Assembly: GCA_017307735.1 (NCBI GenBank)
Contig: JAFKGR010000007.1
Span: 124,001 to 188,000 of the forward strand
Direction: 5' to 3'
Source of the DNA: Chitinophagaceae bacterium
GTDB lineage: Bacteria > Bacteroidota > Bacteroidia > Chitinophagales > Chitinophagaceae
Length of the DNA: 64,000 nucleotides
In this document: positions 35,408 to 44,483 of the stretch, piece by piece
How positions within the stretch are numbered: position 1 is the stretch's first letter
Layout: each line of letters begins with the position of its first letter
Notes under the pieces: model-generated
Databases searched by the model: none
What the model was told of the DNA's origin: nothing
What the model saw: only the letters and a program-made list of their open reading frames with translations
Position numbers and translations under genes: made by a program

Positions 35408-36184
35408 ATGCAAAGTTCAAGGTTGATAATTAATGCTGATGATTTTGGACACAACTCAAATACCAATGCTGCAATTGTATCTTGTTTTGAAAACGGATTT
35501 ATCAACAGTACGACGATTTTGGTAAATATGGATTCATTCCAGGAGGCCATTCTTCTGGCTGAAAAGCACCGGCTAAAAGACAGGATTGGAATTCATATTA
35601 ATCTTACTGAAGGTAAACCCCTTACTGATTTGAGAGGCACAGGGCTGATTGATGATGATGGAAATTTTTTGATAGAAAAGGTGCGTTCTGCTTCCATCAT
35701 GTTTTCTCCTCGTTTAAAATCCAGGATTAAAAAGGAAATCTTCCGGCAGTATGATAAGCTTATTGCGAATGGCATAAACCCAACCCACATTGATTCCCAT
35801 CAGCACATACACCATTTGCCCTGGATAGCTCCTTTATTTTTTGACCTGGCATCAAAGAAAAAAAATAAACTAAGGCTCAGAAAAACCAAATTCAAGCGGA
35901 ATTTCTTCAAAGGGTTTTATACCTGTTTATATAATTCAAGGTTGAAGCGAAAAGGTTTAAACTTTACGGATCTTTTCGGTAATGTGAACTATGTCGAAAA
36001 ATGTGCAGGTAAGAAAAGGCTTGAAAATAAAACGATAGAAATGGTAACCCACCCTGTTTTTTCGAATGGTAAATTGACGGATCGTTTTCATTCAGGCAAT
36101 TTTGGAGAGAGGATGAAGGAAATTATTTCAAAATATAAAATCGAACCATCCTTCGTTGAAATGGACTCCACGGAAGTATCTTAA
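35408..36184 (+). CDS. ChbG/YdjC-like carbohydrate deacetylase
   Basis: The 258-residue protein has the YdjC signature set: LIINADDFGHN with the metal-binding DD pair near residues 11-12, GIHINLTEGKPL, and THIDSHQHIHHLP. C-terminal VTHPVFSNG is also present. Family members remove N-acetyl groups from sugars such as diacetylchitobiose in a metal-dependent reaction. Here the gene lies 12 bp after a glycosyltransferase in an exopolysaccharide locus, suggesting it deacetylates an amino sugar of the repeat unit or its precursor. There is no signal peptide, so it acts in the cytoplasm. Confidence 0.87.
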   Translation: MQSSRLIINADDFGHNSNTNAAIVSCFENGFINSTTILVNMDSFQEAILLAEKHRLKDRIGIHINLTEGKPLTDLRGTGLIDDDGNFLIEKVRSASIMFSPRLKSRIKKEIFRQYDKLIANGINPTHIDSHQHIHHLPWIAPLFFDLASKKKNKLRLRKTKFKRNFFKGFYTCLYNSRLKRKGLNFTDLFGNVNYVEKCAGKKRLENKTIEMVTHPVFSNGKLTDRFHSGNFGERMKEIISKYKIEPSFVEMDSTEVS

Positions 36185-36222
36185 GAGTTATTAAATTATT
36201 CATTATTGACAAATCATTGATT

Positions 36223-37398
36223 ATGGAACTAATTGTAAATGATAATATGTTGTCAGAACTTGGAAAAAAATTCATGGCTTTGAAATCAGCTTCTGGTACA
36301 CATTCTCCAAGCATGCTTACCATTCTCGAAAAAATTCCTGATTTAAAGATAAAAGTTGATGCATGTTTTTTATCGAATCCGTATGCCACAGATTTGTTTT
36401 TAGAGTACTTCAATAATGAATTGTTGAAATCAAAAAAAATCAGCAGGGTATTGGAGTTTTATCCTTCTCAAAACAGTGTCATTGCAGATTTATTAGGAGA
36501 GCATTTGGGTATAAACCCTAAAAAGATATTTGTGTGCAACGGTGCAATAGAAGCTATCCAGGCTGTAATGCATCAGTTTGTGAAAGGGAAAGTTGTAATC
36601 AATATTCCGACATTTTCTTCCTACTATGAGTTTATTAATAAGGATTCTGAGGCGGTTTTTTATACACTTGAAAAGGAGAATACTTTCATTCTGGATCCGG
36701 AAGATTATATCTCTTTTGTAAGGAAGATAAAACCAAATTCCATCGTTATTATCAATCCGAATAATCCCGATGGAGGTTATATAAAATACCAGGATTTAAA
36801 AAGGATTGTGGAAGAATTACATGGTATCGTCGAAAACATTATTGTGGATGAAAGCTTTATTCACTTTGCGTTTGAGAACAGTGATCTTGAACTGAAATCT
36901 ATAATTCAACTGACTGATGAAGTCAGTAATCTTATTATTATAAAAAGTATGTCTAAAGATTTTGGGATAGCCGGGATACGTGCAGGGTATGCAGTGATGG
37001 ATGAAGAAAAAGTTGAGCAATTAACTTCAAATGGCTACCTGTGGAATCTGAATGGATTGGCAGAATATTTTTTTCGGCTATACACCCGACCTGATTTCAG
37101 AAACAAATATGAAGAAATCAGAAAGAAATATATTATTGAAACTTTGATTTTTATTTCGGAATTAAACAAGATTCGTAATATAAGGGTGTATCCGACGAAA
37201 GCCAATTTTGTACTCATTGAAATTCTGGACGGCAGAACAGCAGAGGAAATTACCAATACATTGTTGATAAAGTATGGCATCTATGTCCGGAATTGCTCTG
37301 ATAAAAAAGGCCTTAAAGGTCAGTTTATTCGTTTGGCAGCGAGGTCGGCATCGGAGAATGACCAGGTACTGCTTACATTCAGAGATTTGTTTGAATAG
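36223..37398 (+). CDS. Class I/II PLP-dependent aminotransferase (HisC-like)
   Basis: From the ATG at 36223 the product has 391 residues (MELIVNDNML). It is a fold-type I aminotransferase: NGAIEAIQAVMHQF, then IINPNNPDGGYI, IVDESFIHFAF and the PLP-lysine motif SMSKDFGIAGIRAGY. This pattern is closest to histidinol-phosphate aminotransferases and CobD-type enzymes, not the DegT-type sugar aminotransferases usually found in polysaccharide loci. That suggests an amino acid or keto acid substrate, possibly for a non-sugar decoration. A TTG two codons upstream is an alternative start. Confidence 0.86.
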   Translation: MELIVNDNMLSELGKKFMALKSASGTHSPSMLTILEKIPDLKIKVDACFLSNPYATDLFLEYFNNELLKSKKISRVLEFYPSQNSVIADLLGEHLGINPKKIFVCNGAIEAIQAVMHQFVKGKVVINIPTFSSYYEFINKDSEAVFYTLEKENTFILDPEDYISFVRKIKPNSIVIINPNNPDGGYIKYQDLKRIVEELHGIVENIIVDESFIHFAFENSDLELKSIIQLTDEVSNLIIIKSMSKDFGIAGIRAGYAVMDEEKVEQLTSNGYLWNLNGLAEYFFRLYTRPDFRNKYEEIRKKYIIETLIFISELNKIRNIRVYPTKANFVLIEILDGRTAEEITNTLLIKYGIYVRNCSDKKGLKGQFIRLAARSASENDQVLLTFRDLFE

Positions 37399-37540
37399 TA
37401 CTACTTCCTTAGACAGGGTACCTGCTAAATTGTTTCTCCCTCTTGAATACCGGGTCTCTTGGAAAGAGTGGATTTGACTGACGATGATGTTCTTTATCTA
37501 AACGTTTAGTTTATTTCTAATTGAAAATAGAATTCCGTAA

Positions 37541-38716
37541 ATGGAAGTAGTTTTTATTTATAAGTATTTGCCTCAATACCGGATTGATTTTTTCCAAAAA
37601 CTAAAAGATGAATTACTCAATTACGGGGTAAACCTTCGATTGGTTTATGGTAAGTCAAAAGGTGAAGGAAGCCTGAGAGGAGATGAAGTTGATTTAGACT
37701 GGGCAATTTTTGTTCCCAATAAGGTGTATAAAATTGGAAAAATTGAATTGGTATGGCAACCGGTAATGAAGCATGTCAGAAGTGCGGACCTGGTTATTAT
37801 ACAGCCTGAAATGAAATTGCTTTTGAATTATTTTTTGATGTTTCAAAGGAAATTTCAAAAGTATAAATTGGGATTTTGGGGACATGGCAGAAACATGCAG
37901 GGTAAACCCGATAGCTCCCGTAACAAATTCAATAATTTTTTTTTAAACAAATGTGATTGGTGGTTTGCTTATACCCAAAGCGTTGGGCGTTATCTGGTGG
38001 ATCATCATTTTCCCAAAGACAAAATTACTGTTGTCCAAAATGCGATAGATACCGCATCATTGAAAAAATACTATAATCAGATAAGTGATGACGAAGTATT
38101 TCGGACAAAGCAAATTCTGAAAATTAAAGGAACCAATACCGGAATCTTTTGCGGGGGAATGTATCCGGAAAAGCGACTTGATTTTTTAATCAGCGCAGCC
38201 CGGAAGATAAAAGAAGAAGTTCCCGATTTCAATTTAATTCTTTTGGGTGCAGGTGTTGATTCTGTAAAAGCTAAAGAGGCCTCAGAAAAATTTGAATGGA
38301 TACACTATTTGGGAGCTAAGTTTGGAGAAGAACGTATCCTTTATTTTAAACTGGCATCTATTCAGCTTATGCCTGGTCTTGTCGGGTTGGGGATTTTGGA
38401 CTCGTTTGCATTTGAAACCCCTATTGTTACAACTAATTATCCGTTTCATAGTCCTGAAATTGATTACTTGAAAAATTGGGAGAACGGAGTTATGACTGAA
38501 AATAATTTGGAAAGCTACGCGAACACTGTGATAAAGATTCTAAAAGAAAAAAGTTATTTTAATCTGATTGAGGGTTGTAAAAAATCTTCTGAAATATTTA
38601 CCATTCAAAATATGGTAGATAATTTTAAAGAAGGTATTCTGTCTTGCATTGCAGGGACCAACAACTTTTCCATTCCAAAAAGAACAGGGATTCTGCCTGT
38701 AAATAATGCGAATTGA
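37541..38716 (+). CDS. Glycosyltransferase, GT4-like (GT-B fold)
   Basis: The 391-residue protein begins MEVVFIYKYLPQYRIDFFQKL, a start shared by many GT4 enzymes. It continues with a GHGRNMQ motif and DKITVVQNAIDTASL. The C-terminal half shows GIFCGGMYPEKRLDFLI, NLILLGAG and LVGLGILDSFAFETPIVT, the donor-binding region in which Glu of the usual E-x7-E motif is partly replaced. The last ~25 residues look like an unconserved tail. It should be a cytoplasmic repeat-unit transferase. Confidence 0.86.
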   Translation: MEVVFIYKYLPQYRIDFFQKLKDELLNYGVNLRLVYGKSKGEGSLRGDEVDLDWAIFVPNKVYKIGKIELVWQPVMKHVRSADLVIIQPEMKLLLNYFLMFQRKFQKYKLGFWGHGRNMQGKPDSSRNKFNNFFLNKCDWWFAYTQSVGRYLVDHHFPKDKITVVQNAIDTASLKKYYNQISDDEVFRTKQILKIKGTNTGIFCGGMYPEKRLDFLISAARKIKEEVPDFNLILLGAGVDSVKAKEASEKFEWIHYLGAKFGEERILYFKLASIQLMPGLVGLGILDSFAFETPIVTTNYPFHSPEIDYLKNWENGVMTENNLESYANTVIKILKEKSYFNLIEGCKKSSEIFTIQNMVDNFKEGILSCIAGTNNFSIPKRTGILPVNNAN

Positions 38717-38864
38717 AAATTATTTAATGAAGGTTTCGAATGGTGTTGGCCCGGTGAGTTTGAATATGTGTAGCTAAATCCAGGCAAATAATTGCTTTGA
38801 GATTTTATTTTAAAAGGGAATCTGATGTCAATTCAGCGGTGGTATTTGAGGAGTGAAAACATCT

Positions 38865-38882
38865 GTCTAAAAATTTTTAGAC
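38865..38882. repeat. Perfect 18-bp palindrome in the 37541-38976 gene gap
   Basis: GTCTAAAAATTTTTAGAC is fully self-complementary. Outside it, GTGGT (about 38839) and ACCAC (about 38886) are also complementary. It lies roughly 150 bp after one glycosyltransferase stop and 95 bp before the next start. It may be a protein-binding operator or a weak terminator; no U-tract follows. Confidence 0.5.
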
Positions 38883-38975
38883 GCCACCACTTAAAGATAA
38901 TTCCGGCGTATCTCAAGTTTGACTCAACAGGCAGTAGAATTTATTCAATGTGGAATACTTTAAATTAATAATTAC

Positions 38976-41120
38976 TTGAAACAACTTATTCAAAATTTTA
39001 AAACGGGTGACTTGTATGTGGATGATGTGCCAATTCCTTCCATTTCTTCAGGAATGGTATTGGTTCAGAATCATTTTTCTCTGATCAGTGCAGGTACTGA
39101 AAAGGGCACCGTAAAAGTAGGCAAGGCAAGTTTGATCGGGAAAGCCAGACAACGCCCCGATTTGGTGGCTCAGGTTTTCCAAAATATTAAAAAGGAAGGT
39201 TTGGTTGCCACTTTTAATAAGGTCAAAACCAAATTGGATTCACTCAAAGCACTGGGCTATAGTTCATCCGGAATTGTATTAGCTTCTCTTGACAAATCTG
39301 GTCTGATCAGGCCGGGCGACAGGGTCGCCTGTGCAGGGCAAGATTATGCTTCACATGCTGGCGTAGTCTCAGTTCCCCAAAATCTTGTCGCAAAAATCCC
39401 TGACAATGTTTCATTCGAAGAAGCTGCTTTTACTACATTGGGTGCAATTGCAATGCAGGGTGTCAGGCAGGCAAATCCGAAGCTGGGAGAGAAGGTTTGT
39501 GTAATTGGCCTTGGATTGTTGGGGCAATTGACAATTCAATTGCTTAATGCGAATGGATGTGATGTTTTTGGTGTCGATTTTTCGGAACAACTTATAAAAT
39601 TGGCAACCGGGTCGGGATGTAGGGTAGCCCTCAACAGGAATGATCCCAATCTTTCAAAAGCATGTGAAAATTTTACAAAAGGAATAGGCTTTGATAGCGT
39701 CATTATTACGGCTGCAGCACCTGATAATGACCCTGTAATTCTGGCCACAGAAATTTGCCGGAAAAGGGGGAAAATTATTATTGTGGGAGCTGTTAAGATG
39801 GATGTCCCAAGAGAACCTCATTTTTATAAAAAAGAATTGGAATTAAAAATTTCCTGCTCTTATGGGCCTGGCCGGTACGATTCAAATTACGAGGAATTAG
39901 GAAATGATTACCCTGTTGCTTACGTGAGATGGACTGAGCAAAGAAATATGGATGCCTTTCTTGATCTGATTTCAAGAAAAAAAGTAAACGTAAATCCGCT
40001 CATTACACACGTTTTTGACATCGCAAAGGCTACCGAAGCTTATGATATTGTATTGGGAAAAACATTGGTTCCTCATATTGGAATTTTATTAGAGTATAAG
40101 GAGAGAGAAAATAAACTAAGCTCTTCGGTAATAATTAAAAATAATCCTGTTGCAAAAATAAATGTCGGATTTATCGGAGCGGGAAGTTTTGCTCAGAGCT
40201 ATCTGATTCCCAATTTAAAACCTGCCGGTGTATCGTTGGATACAGTTGTTACAACAAAGGGAATAACTTCCAAAAATGTTGCTGATAAATTCGGATTTAA
40301 TAAATGCTCGACGGATAAAAATGATGTTTTTTCCAACAAGGAAATCAATACAGTATTTGTTGCTACCACCCATTCTTCCCATGCATCTCTGGTGAAAGAT
40401 GGGCTATTGGCACATAAGAATATTTATGTAGAAAAACCTCTGGCTCTTACAGAAGAAGAACTGGATGAAATTATCGAGACAAAATCAAAGAATAATTTCC
40501 CCCTGATGGTAGGTTTTAACAGGCGGTTTGCTCCTGTTTGTGTTGAAATCAAAAGGGCATTTGAAAATATAAGTGAACCTCTGGTGGTGAATATAAGGGT
40601 TAATGCAGGATTTATCCCAAAAGATCATTGGACCCAAATTGATGAGATAGGTGGTGGCAGGATTATTGGAGAGGTCTGCCACTTTATTGATTTGATGCAG
40701 TTTTTCACTGGAAGTGACCCGGTAAAAGTTTATGCTGATTGTATCAGTTCTGAAAATAGCAGTCTAAAATTAGAGGATAATCTGGCTGTAGTAATTACAT
40801 TCAAAAACGGCTCGGTTGGCAATCTTACTTATGTTGCCAATGGTGATAAATCTGTACCAAAAGAATTGATAGAGGTATTTGGCGGTGGGAAGACCGGTAT
40901 CGTAAACAATTTCAAAAACGGGACTATTCACTCAGAAAATAAAATCAAAACCTTGAAGTCTGAAAGTAAGGGGCATCGGGAGGAAGTTGCGGCTTTTCTC
41001 TATGCACTTGCCCGGGGTGAGGATGCGCCAATTGATTTCAGATCCATTTGTCTGACCACTTTGACTACATTTAAAATAGTTGACAGCCTGCAAACAGGTC
41101 TTCCCCAGGATATTTTATGA
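38976..41120 (+). CDS. Bi-domain oxidoreductase: zinc-type alcohol dehydrogenase fused to Gfo/Idh/MocA domain
   Basis: The 714-residue protein joins a medium-chain dehydrogenase (residues 1-~370) to a Gfo/Idh/MocA oxidoreductase (~390-714). The first part shows LISAGTEKGTVKVGKASL, GYSSSGIV and the Rossmann VCVIGLGLLGQLTIQLL. The second shows NVGFIGAGSFAQSYLIPNL, VATTHSSHASLV, VEKPLAL and EVCHFIDLMQF. This fusion is a recurrent member of polysaccharide loci but its reaction is not known to me. The start is a TTG at 38976; an in-frame TAA at 38961 leaves no ATG, and MKQLIQNFKTG is the family's usual beginning. It overlaps the next gene by four bases. Confidence 0.9.
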   Translation: MKQLIQNFKTGDLYVDDVPIPSISSGMVLVQNHFSLISAGTEKGTVKVGKASLIGKARQRPDLVAQVFQNIKKEGLVATFNKVKTKLDSLKALGYSSSGIVLASLDKSGLIRPGDRVACAGQDYASHAGVVSVPQNLVAKIPDNVSFEEAAFTTLGAIAMQGVRQANPKLGEKVCVIGLGLLGQLTIQLLNANGCDVFGVDFSEQLIKLATGSGCRVALNRNDPNLSKACENFTKGIGFDSVIITAAAPDNDPVILATEICRKRGKIIIVGAVKMDVPREPHFYKKELELKISCSYGPGRYDSNYEELGNDYPVAYVRWTEQRNMDAFLDLISRKKVNVNPLITHVFDIAKATEAYDIVLGKTLVPHIGILLEYKERENKLSSSVIIKNNPVAKINVGFIGAGSFAQSYLIPNLKPAGVSLDTVVTTKGITSKNVADKFGFNKCSTDKNDVFSNKEINTVFVATTHSSHASLVKDGLLAHKNIYVEKPLALTEEELDEIIETKSKNNFPLMVGFNRRFAPVCVEIKRAFENISEPLVVNIRVNAGFIPKDHWTQIDEIGGGRIIGEVCHFIDLMQFFTGSDPVKVYADCISSENSSLKLEDNLAVVITFKNGSVGNLTYVANGDKSVPKELIEVFGGGKTGIVNNFKNGTIHSENKIKTLKSESKGHREEVAAFLYALARGEDAPIDFRSICLTTLTTFKIVDSLQTGLPQDIL

Positions 41121-42334
41121 TGCTAAAAATTGATGAGGCGTTATCGAGGCTTCAGATCTACTGTGAAGAAGAGGAATTTAAGGGGTGGGATCCTTATGAT
41201 GGACTGAATAGTAAGTTATTTCAGAGTTTTCCTTTACTTCCGGGAAATCGATTTGCGAGGTTGGCCTGGATTCAGGCATTTAAGAGGTCTCCTGTAAATT
41301 TTAGAAAATTTGCTCTCGTTAAAAAAGATTACAATGCAAAAGGGGTTGCCCTTTTTCTGGCCGGATATTGTAACCTGTTTTCTGTAAACCCAAAACAGGG
41401 ATATTCGGCAAAAATAAATTTCCTGTGCAACAAGTTACTTGAATTACAGAGTAGCGGATGGTCGGGGTCGTGTTGGGGTTACAACTTTGACTGGCAAGCC
41501 AGGGCGTTCTTCCAACCTAAAAATACTCCAACAGTGGTTGCAACTGTTTTTGCTGCAAATGCTTTAATGGATGCTTATGAAATAACGGGTGATGGAAAGT
41601 TATTGGATACAGCACGCAGCTCTTGTAATTTTATTCTTAAAGATTTGAACCGCACCTACGATAAAAACAAGGATTTTTCTTTTTCTTATTCACCGCTCGA
41701 CAAGAGTGTTGTATTCAATGCATCTCTTTTAGGAAGCAGGCTGCTTTCGCGAGTCTATAGTTTTACCGGTGAAAGAGTCCTGAAGGATGAAGCTGAAAAA
41801 TCGATTAAGTTTTGCCTGGCTCATCAGCGGAATGACGGATCATGGAGTTATGGCACATTGCCATTCCATCAATGGGTTGATAGTTTTCATACAGGGTACA
41901 ATCTTGAATGTATAGCTGAATATTGCAGATATACAGGTGATACCACCCGGAATGACGCGATTGAAAAGGGGTTCCGGTATTATATTCAGACATTTTTTAC
42001 AGAGGAGGGAATATCCAGGTATTATAACCATTCTGTGTATCCTATCGATATCCACTCCTCAGCACAACTTATTATTACGCTTTCCAGGCTTAATAAAATT
42101 CATGAGTATAAAAAAGTAGCAGATAAAGTTTTGAGCTGGACAATTGATAACATGCAGTCTGATAAAGGATATTTTTATTACCAGATAAATAAATTCTTCA
42201 TAACTAAAATTCCGTATATCCGCTGGGCTCAGGCATGGATGTTTTATTCTCTGACAACTTATCAGAAAATTTTTACAGAACAAAATAAATTAAAGATCGA
42301 TACCGAAGGGAAGATTGATCTGAAAAGCCTGTAA
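41117..42334 (+). CDS. Alpha/alpha-toroid-like protein of unknown function in the polysaccharide locus
   Basis: The 405-residue protein starts in the ATGA overlap with the bi-domain oxidoreductase, so translation is coupled. It is helical with repeated Trp/Gly-rich turns: SGWSGSCWGYNFDWQARAFF, PTVVATVFAANALMDAYEITG, HQRNDGSWSYG, DSFHTGYNLECIAEYCRYTG and DIHSSAQLIITLSRL. This pattern fits an (alpha/alpha)6 toroid, as in six-hairpin glycosidases, heparinase N-domains or terpenoid cyclases. No catalytic residues can be assigned, and there is no signal peptide. Homologues are, as I recall, often labelled delta-aminolevulinate dehydratase, which this sequence does not support. Its partner is probably the upstream oxidoreductase. 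Confidence 0.7.
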   Translation: MMLKIDEALSRLQIYCEEEEFKGWDPYDGLNSKLFQSFPLLPGNRFARLAWIQAFKRSPVNFRKFALVKKDYNAKGVALFLAGYCNLFSVNPKQGYSAKINFLCNKLLELQSSGWSGSCWGYNFDWQARAFFQPKNTPTVVATVFAANALMDAYEITGDGKLLDTARSSCNFILKDLNRTYDKNKDFSFSYSPLDKSVVFNASLLGSRLLSRVYSFTGERVLKDEAEKSIKFCLAHQRNDGSWSYGTLPFHQWVDSFHTGYNLECIAEYCRYTGDTTRNDAIEKGFRYYIQTFFTEEGISRYYNHSVYPIDIHSSAQLIITLSRLNKIHEYKKVADKVLSWTIDNMQSDKGYFYYQINKFFITKIPYIRWAQAWMFYSLTTYQKIFTEQNKLKIDTEGKIDLKSL

Positions 42335-42434
42335 ATAAATATTGGCGTATTCCTATCCACCTATTTCCTGTGATTATTCAATTTAGTTTTTTTTAAAAGT
42401 GGCAGGTGAAAACCTGTTGAATTAAACTATTCAA

Positions 42435-43232
42435 ATGAAAAGGATAACAATTGCCGGGATTCCGGTTGATGGTCTTACAATGGGAAACACTATCGACCTT
42501 ATTGACAAATCTATTGAAGAGAACAAGCCTATTCACCACGTTGTGATCAATGCGGCTAAAGTGGTCAATGCGCAAAAGGATTTTGCGCTGAAAGAATCTA
42601 TTGTTAATTGCGACATTATTAATGCCGACGGCCAAAGCATTGTTTGGGCTGCGGCATTTCTGAACCACCCTTTGCCGGAGCGGGTGACCGGGATTGATCT
42701 GATGGGAAAACTGATAAAACTTGCCTCTGAAAGAAAGTATAAAGTTTTTTTTCTCGGTGCAAGACAGGAGATAGTGAAAAAGGTGGCGGATATATATTCA
42801 AACCTGTATGGTGAAGATATCATTGCGGGATATCGCAATGGCTACTTTAGCCGGTGCGAAGAAGAATCGATTGCAAGACAAATAGCTGACTCGGGGGCGA
42901 AAATGCTTTTTGTAGCCATAAGTTCACCCCGAAAAGAAATTTTTCTAAATACTTACAAAGAAATAATCCATACTCCTTTTATAATGGGTGTCGGAGGCAG
43001 CTTCGATGTGGTAGCCGGATTTGTGAAAAGAGCTCCCAAATGGATGCAGAATTCGGGGCTTGAATGGCTTTATCGTACAATGCAGGAGCCACGGAGGATG
43101 TGGAAACGGTATCTCATTGGCAATTCAAAGTTTATTTATCTCATATTTAAAGAAAAGATGAAACAGCTTGCGAAGGGGAGTCACAGGGATGTCAATCCTG
43201 TTAAAAGTCTCAAAGAAAAATTTCAAGGATGA
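42435..43232 (+). CDS. WecG/TagA/CpsF family glycosyltransferase (GT26)
   Basis: The 265-residue protein matches the GT26 family. It begins ITIAGIPVDGLTMGNTIDLI, then VVNAAKV-type sequence (HHVVINAAKVVNAQKD), NADGQSIVWAA, FFLGARQEIVKKVADI, GSFDVVAGFVKRAPKWMQ and GLEWLYRTMQEPRRMWKRYL. Family members add N-acetylmannosamine or its uronic acid to lipid-linked GlcNAc. The next gene, overlapping by four bases, is UDP-GlcNAc 2-epimerase, which makes UDP-ManNAc. The pair strongly suggests a ManNAc-type residue early in the repeat unit. No UDP-ManNAc dehydrogenase is seen here. Confidence 0.93.
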   Translation: MKRITIAGIPVDGLTMGNTIDLIDKSIEENKPIHHVVINAAKVVNAQKDFALKESIVNCDIINADGQSIVWAAAFLNHPLPERVTGIDLMGKLIKLASERKYKVFFLGARQEIVKKVADIYSNLYGEDIIAGYRNGYFSRCEEESIARQIADSGAKMLFVAISSPRKEIFLNTYKEIIHTPFIMGVGGSFDVVAGFVKRAPKWMQNSGLEWLYRTMQEPRRMWKRYLIGNSKFIYLIFKEKMKQLAKGSHRDVNPVKSLKEKFQG

Positions 43233-44323
43233 AGATTACACTCGTGGTAGGTGCAAGGCCGAATTTTATGAAAATCGCACCAATAATCAGAGCTATTAAG
43301 GAAGCCCAGGATGCGGAGGAAAAAATTAGTTACCGGCTGGTGCATACAGGGCAGCATTATGATAAAAAGATGAGTGCTGAATTCTTTGAAGAACTGAATA
43401 TTCCTAAACCTGATATAAATCTGGGCGCAGGGAGTGGCACCCAGGCTGAGCAAACGGCATCAATAATGGTCAGTTTTGAGAAGGACCTGATGGAAAACAA
43501 ACCTGATATTGTTTTGGTTGTGGGTGATGTAACATCAACCCTTGCATGTAGCATTACAGCCAAAAAATTATGTATAGATGTTGGTCATGTAGAAGCTGGA
43601 ATCCGGTCAGGAGACATGACGATGCCCGAAGAAATAAACAGGATGGTAACGGATGCTATCTGCGATCATTTTTTTACCACCAGTGAACTTGCAAATGTGA
43701 ATCTCCGGCGTTTGGGTGTGCAGGAAAAAAGAATTCATTTTGTAGGGAATACAATGATTGATACGTTGTATCAAAACATTGACAGGTTGAGACCACCTAA
43801 GATTTGGGATTCGAGTAAATTATCATCACAAAATTATTTCCTGATTACTCTTCATCGGCCTTCTAATGTAGATGATGTCAGTAACCTTACCAAAATTCTT
43901 GAAACGATTTCGGAAAATTCTTTTGGTTTACCGGTGGTTTTTCCAATCCATCCGCGTACAAAAAAAATATTGGAGTCGGTTAATTACCAAAATCCAGATA
44001 TTATACAGACAGAACCGATGGGCTATCTTGAGTTTATTTACCTGGTTAAAAATGCCAGGGCTGTCATAACGGATTCAGGCGGGATTACAGAAGAGACCAC
44101 AGTTTTGGGAATTCCCTGTCTGACATTGAGAAATTCTACTGAACGACCTGAAACCATTACAATGGGAACCAATGAACTTGTAGGTACCGATCCCGGAGAT
44201 TTGGCTCAATATTTAAAGAAGTTGCTAAACGGTAAATGGAAGGAGGGGAAAGTTCCACCATTATGGGATGGAAAAACCTCAACCAGGATAATTCAATCTT
44301 TGATCGGGATTTATAATTACTAA
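43229..44323 (+). CDS. wecB: UDP-N-acetylglucosamine 2-epimerase (non-hydrolysing)
   Basis: The 364-residue product begins MKITLVVGARPNFMKIAPII. It shows LVHTGQHYDKKMS, HVEAGIRSGDMTMPEEINR, FTTSELANVNL, NTMIDTL, TLHRPSNVD, then DSGGITEETTVLGIPCLTLR and RPETITMGTNELVGTD. All are hallmarks of the non-hydrolysing epimerase that interconverts UDP-GlcNAc and UDP-ManNAc. It is translationally coupled to the WecG/TagA gene by a four-base overlap. The enzyme supplies the donor for that transferase. Confidence 0.95.
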   Translation: MKITLVVGARPNFMKIAPIIRAIKEAQDAEEKISYRLVHTGQHYDKKMSAEFFEELNIPKPDINLGAGSGTQAEQTASIMVSFEKDLMENKPDIVLVVGDVTSTLACSITAKKLCIDVGHVEAGIRSGDMTMPEEINRMVTDAICDHFFTTSELANVNLRRLGVQEKRIHFVGNTMIDTLYQNIDRLRPPKIWDSSKLSSQNYFLITLHRPSNVDDVSNLTKILETISENSFGLPVVFPIHPRTKKILESVNYQNPDIIQTEPMGYLEFIYLVKNARAVITDSGGITEETTVLGIPCLTLRNSTERPETITMGTNELVGTDPGDLAQYLKKLLNGKWKEGKVPPLWDGKTSTRIIQSLIGIYNY

Positions 44324-44483
44324 GTTGGGGCCGGGGAAGGTGGTTTGAATTGGCCAAGGAAGTATGGAATTATTACAGAGATTGCCATAAATGGGTTTGA
44401 AAATGTTGGAACATGTATTCTTTGAAAACGGCGGAAGATGGGTTACCGTTGGATAGTTAATATACAAAAATGTACTGATTGAA

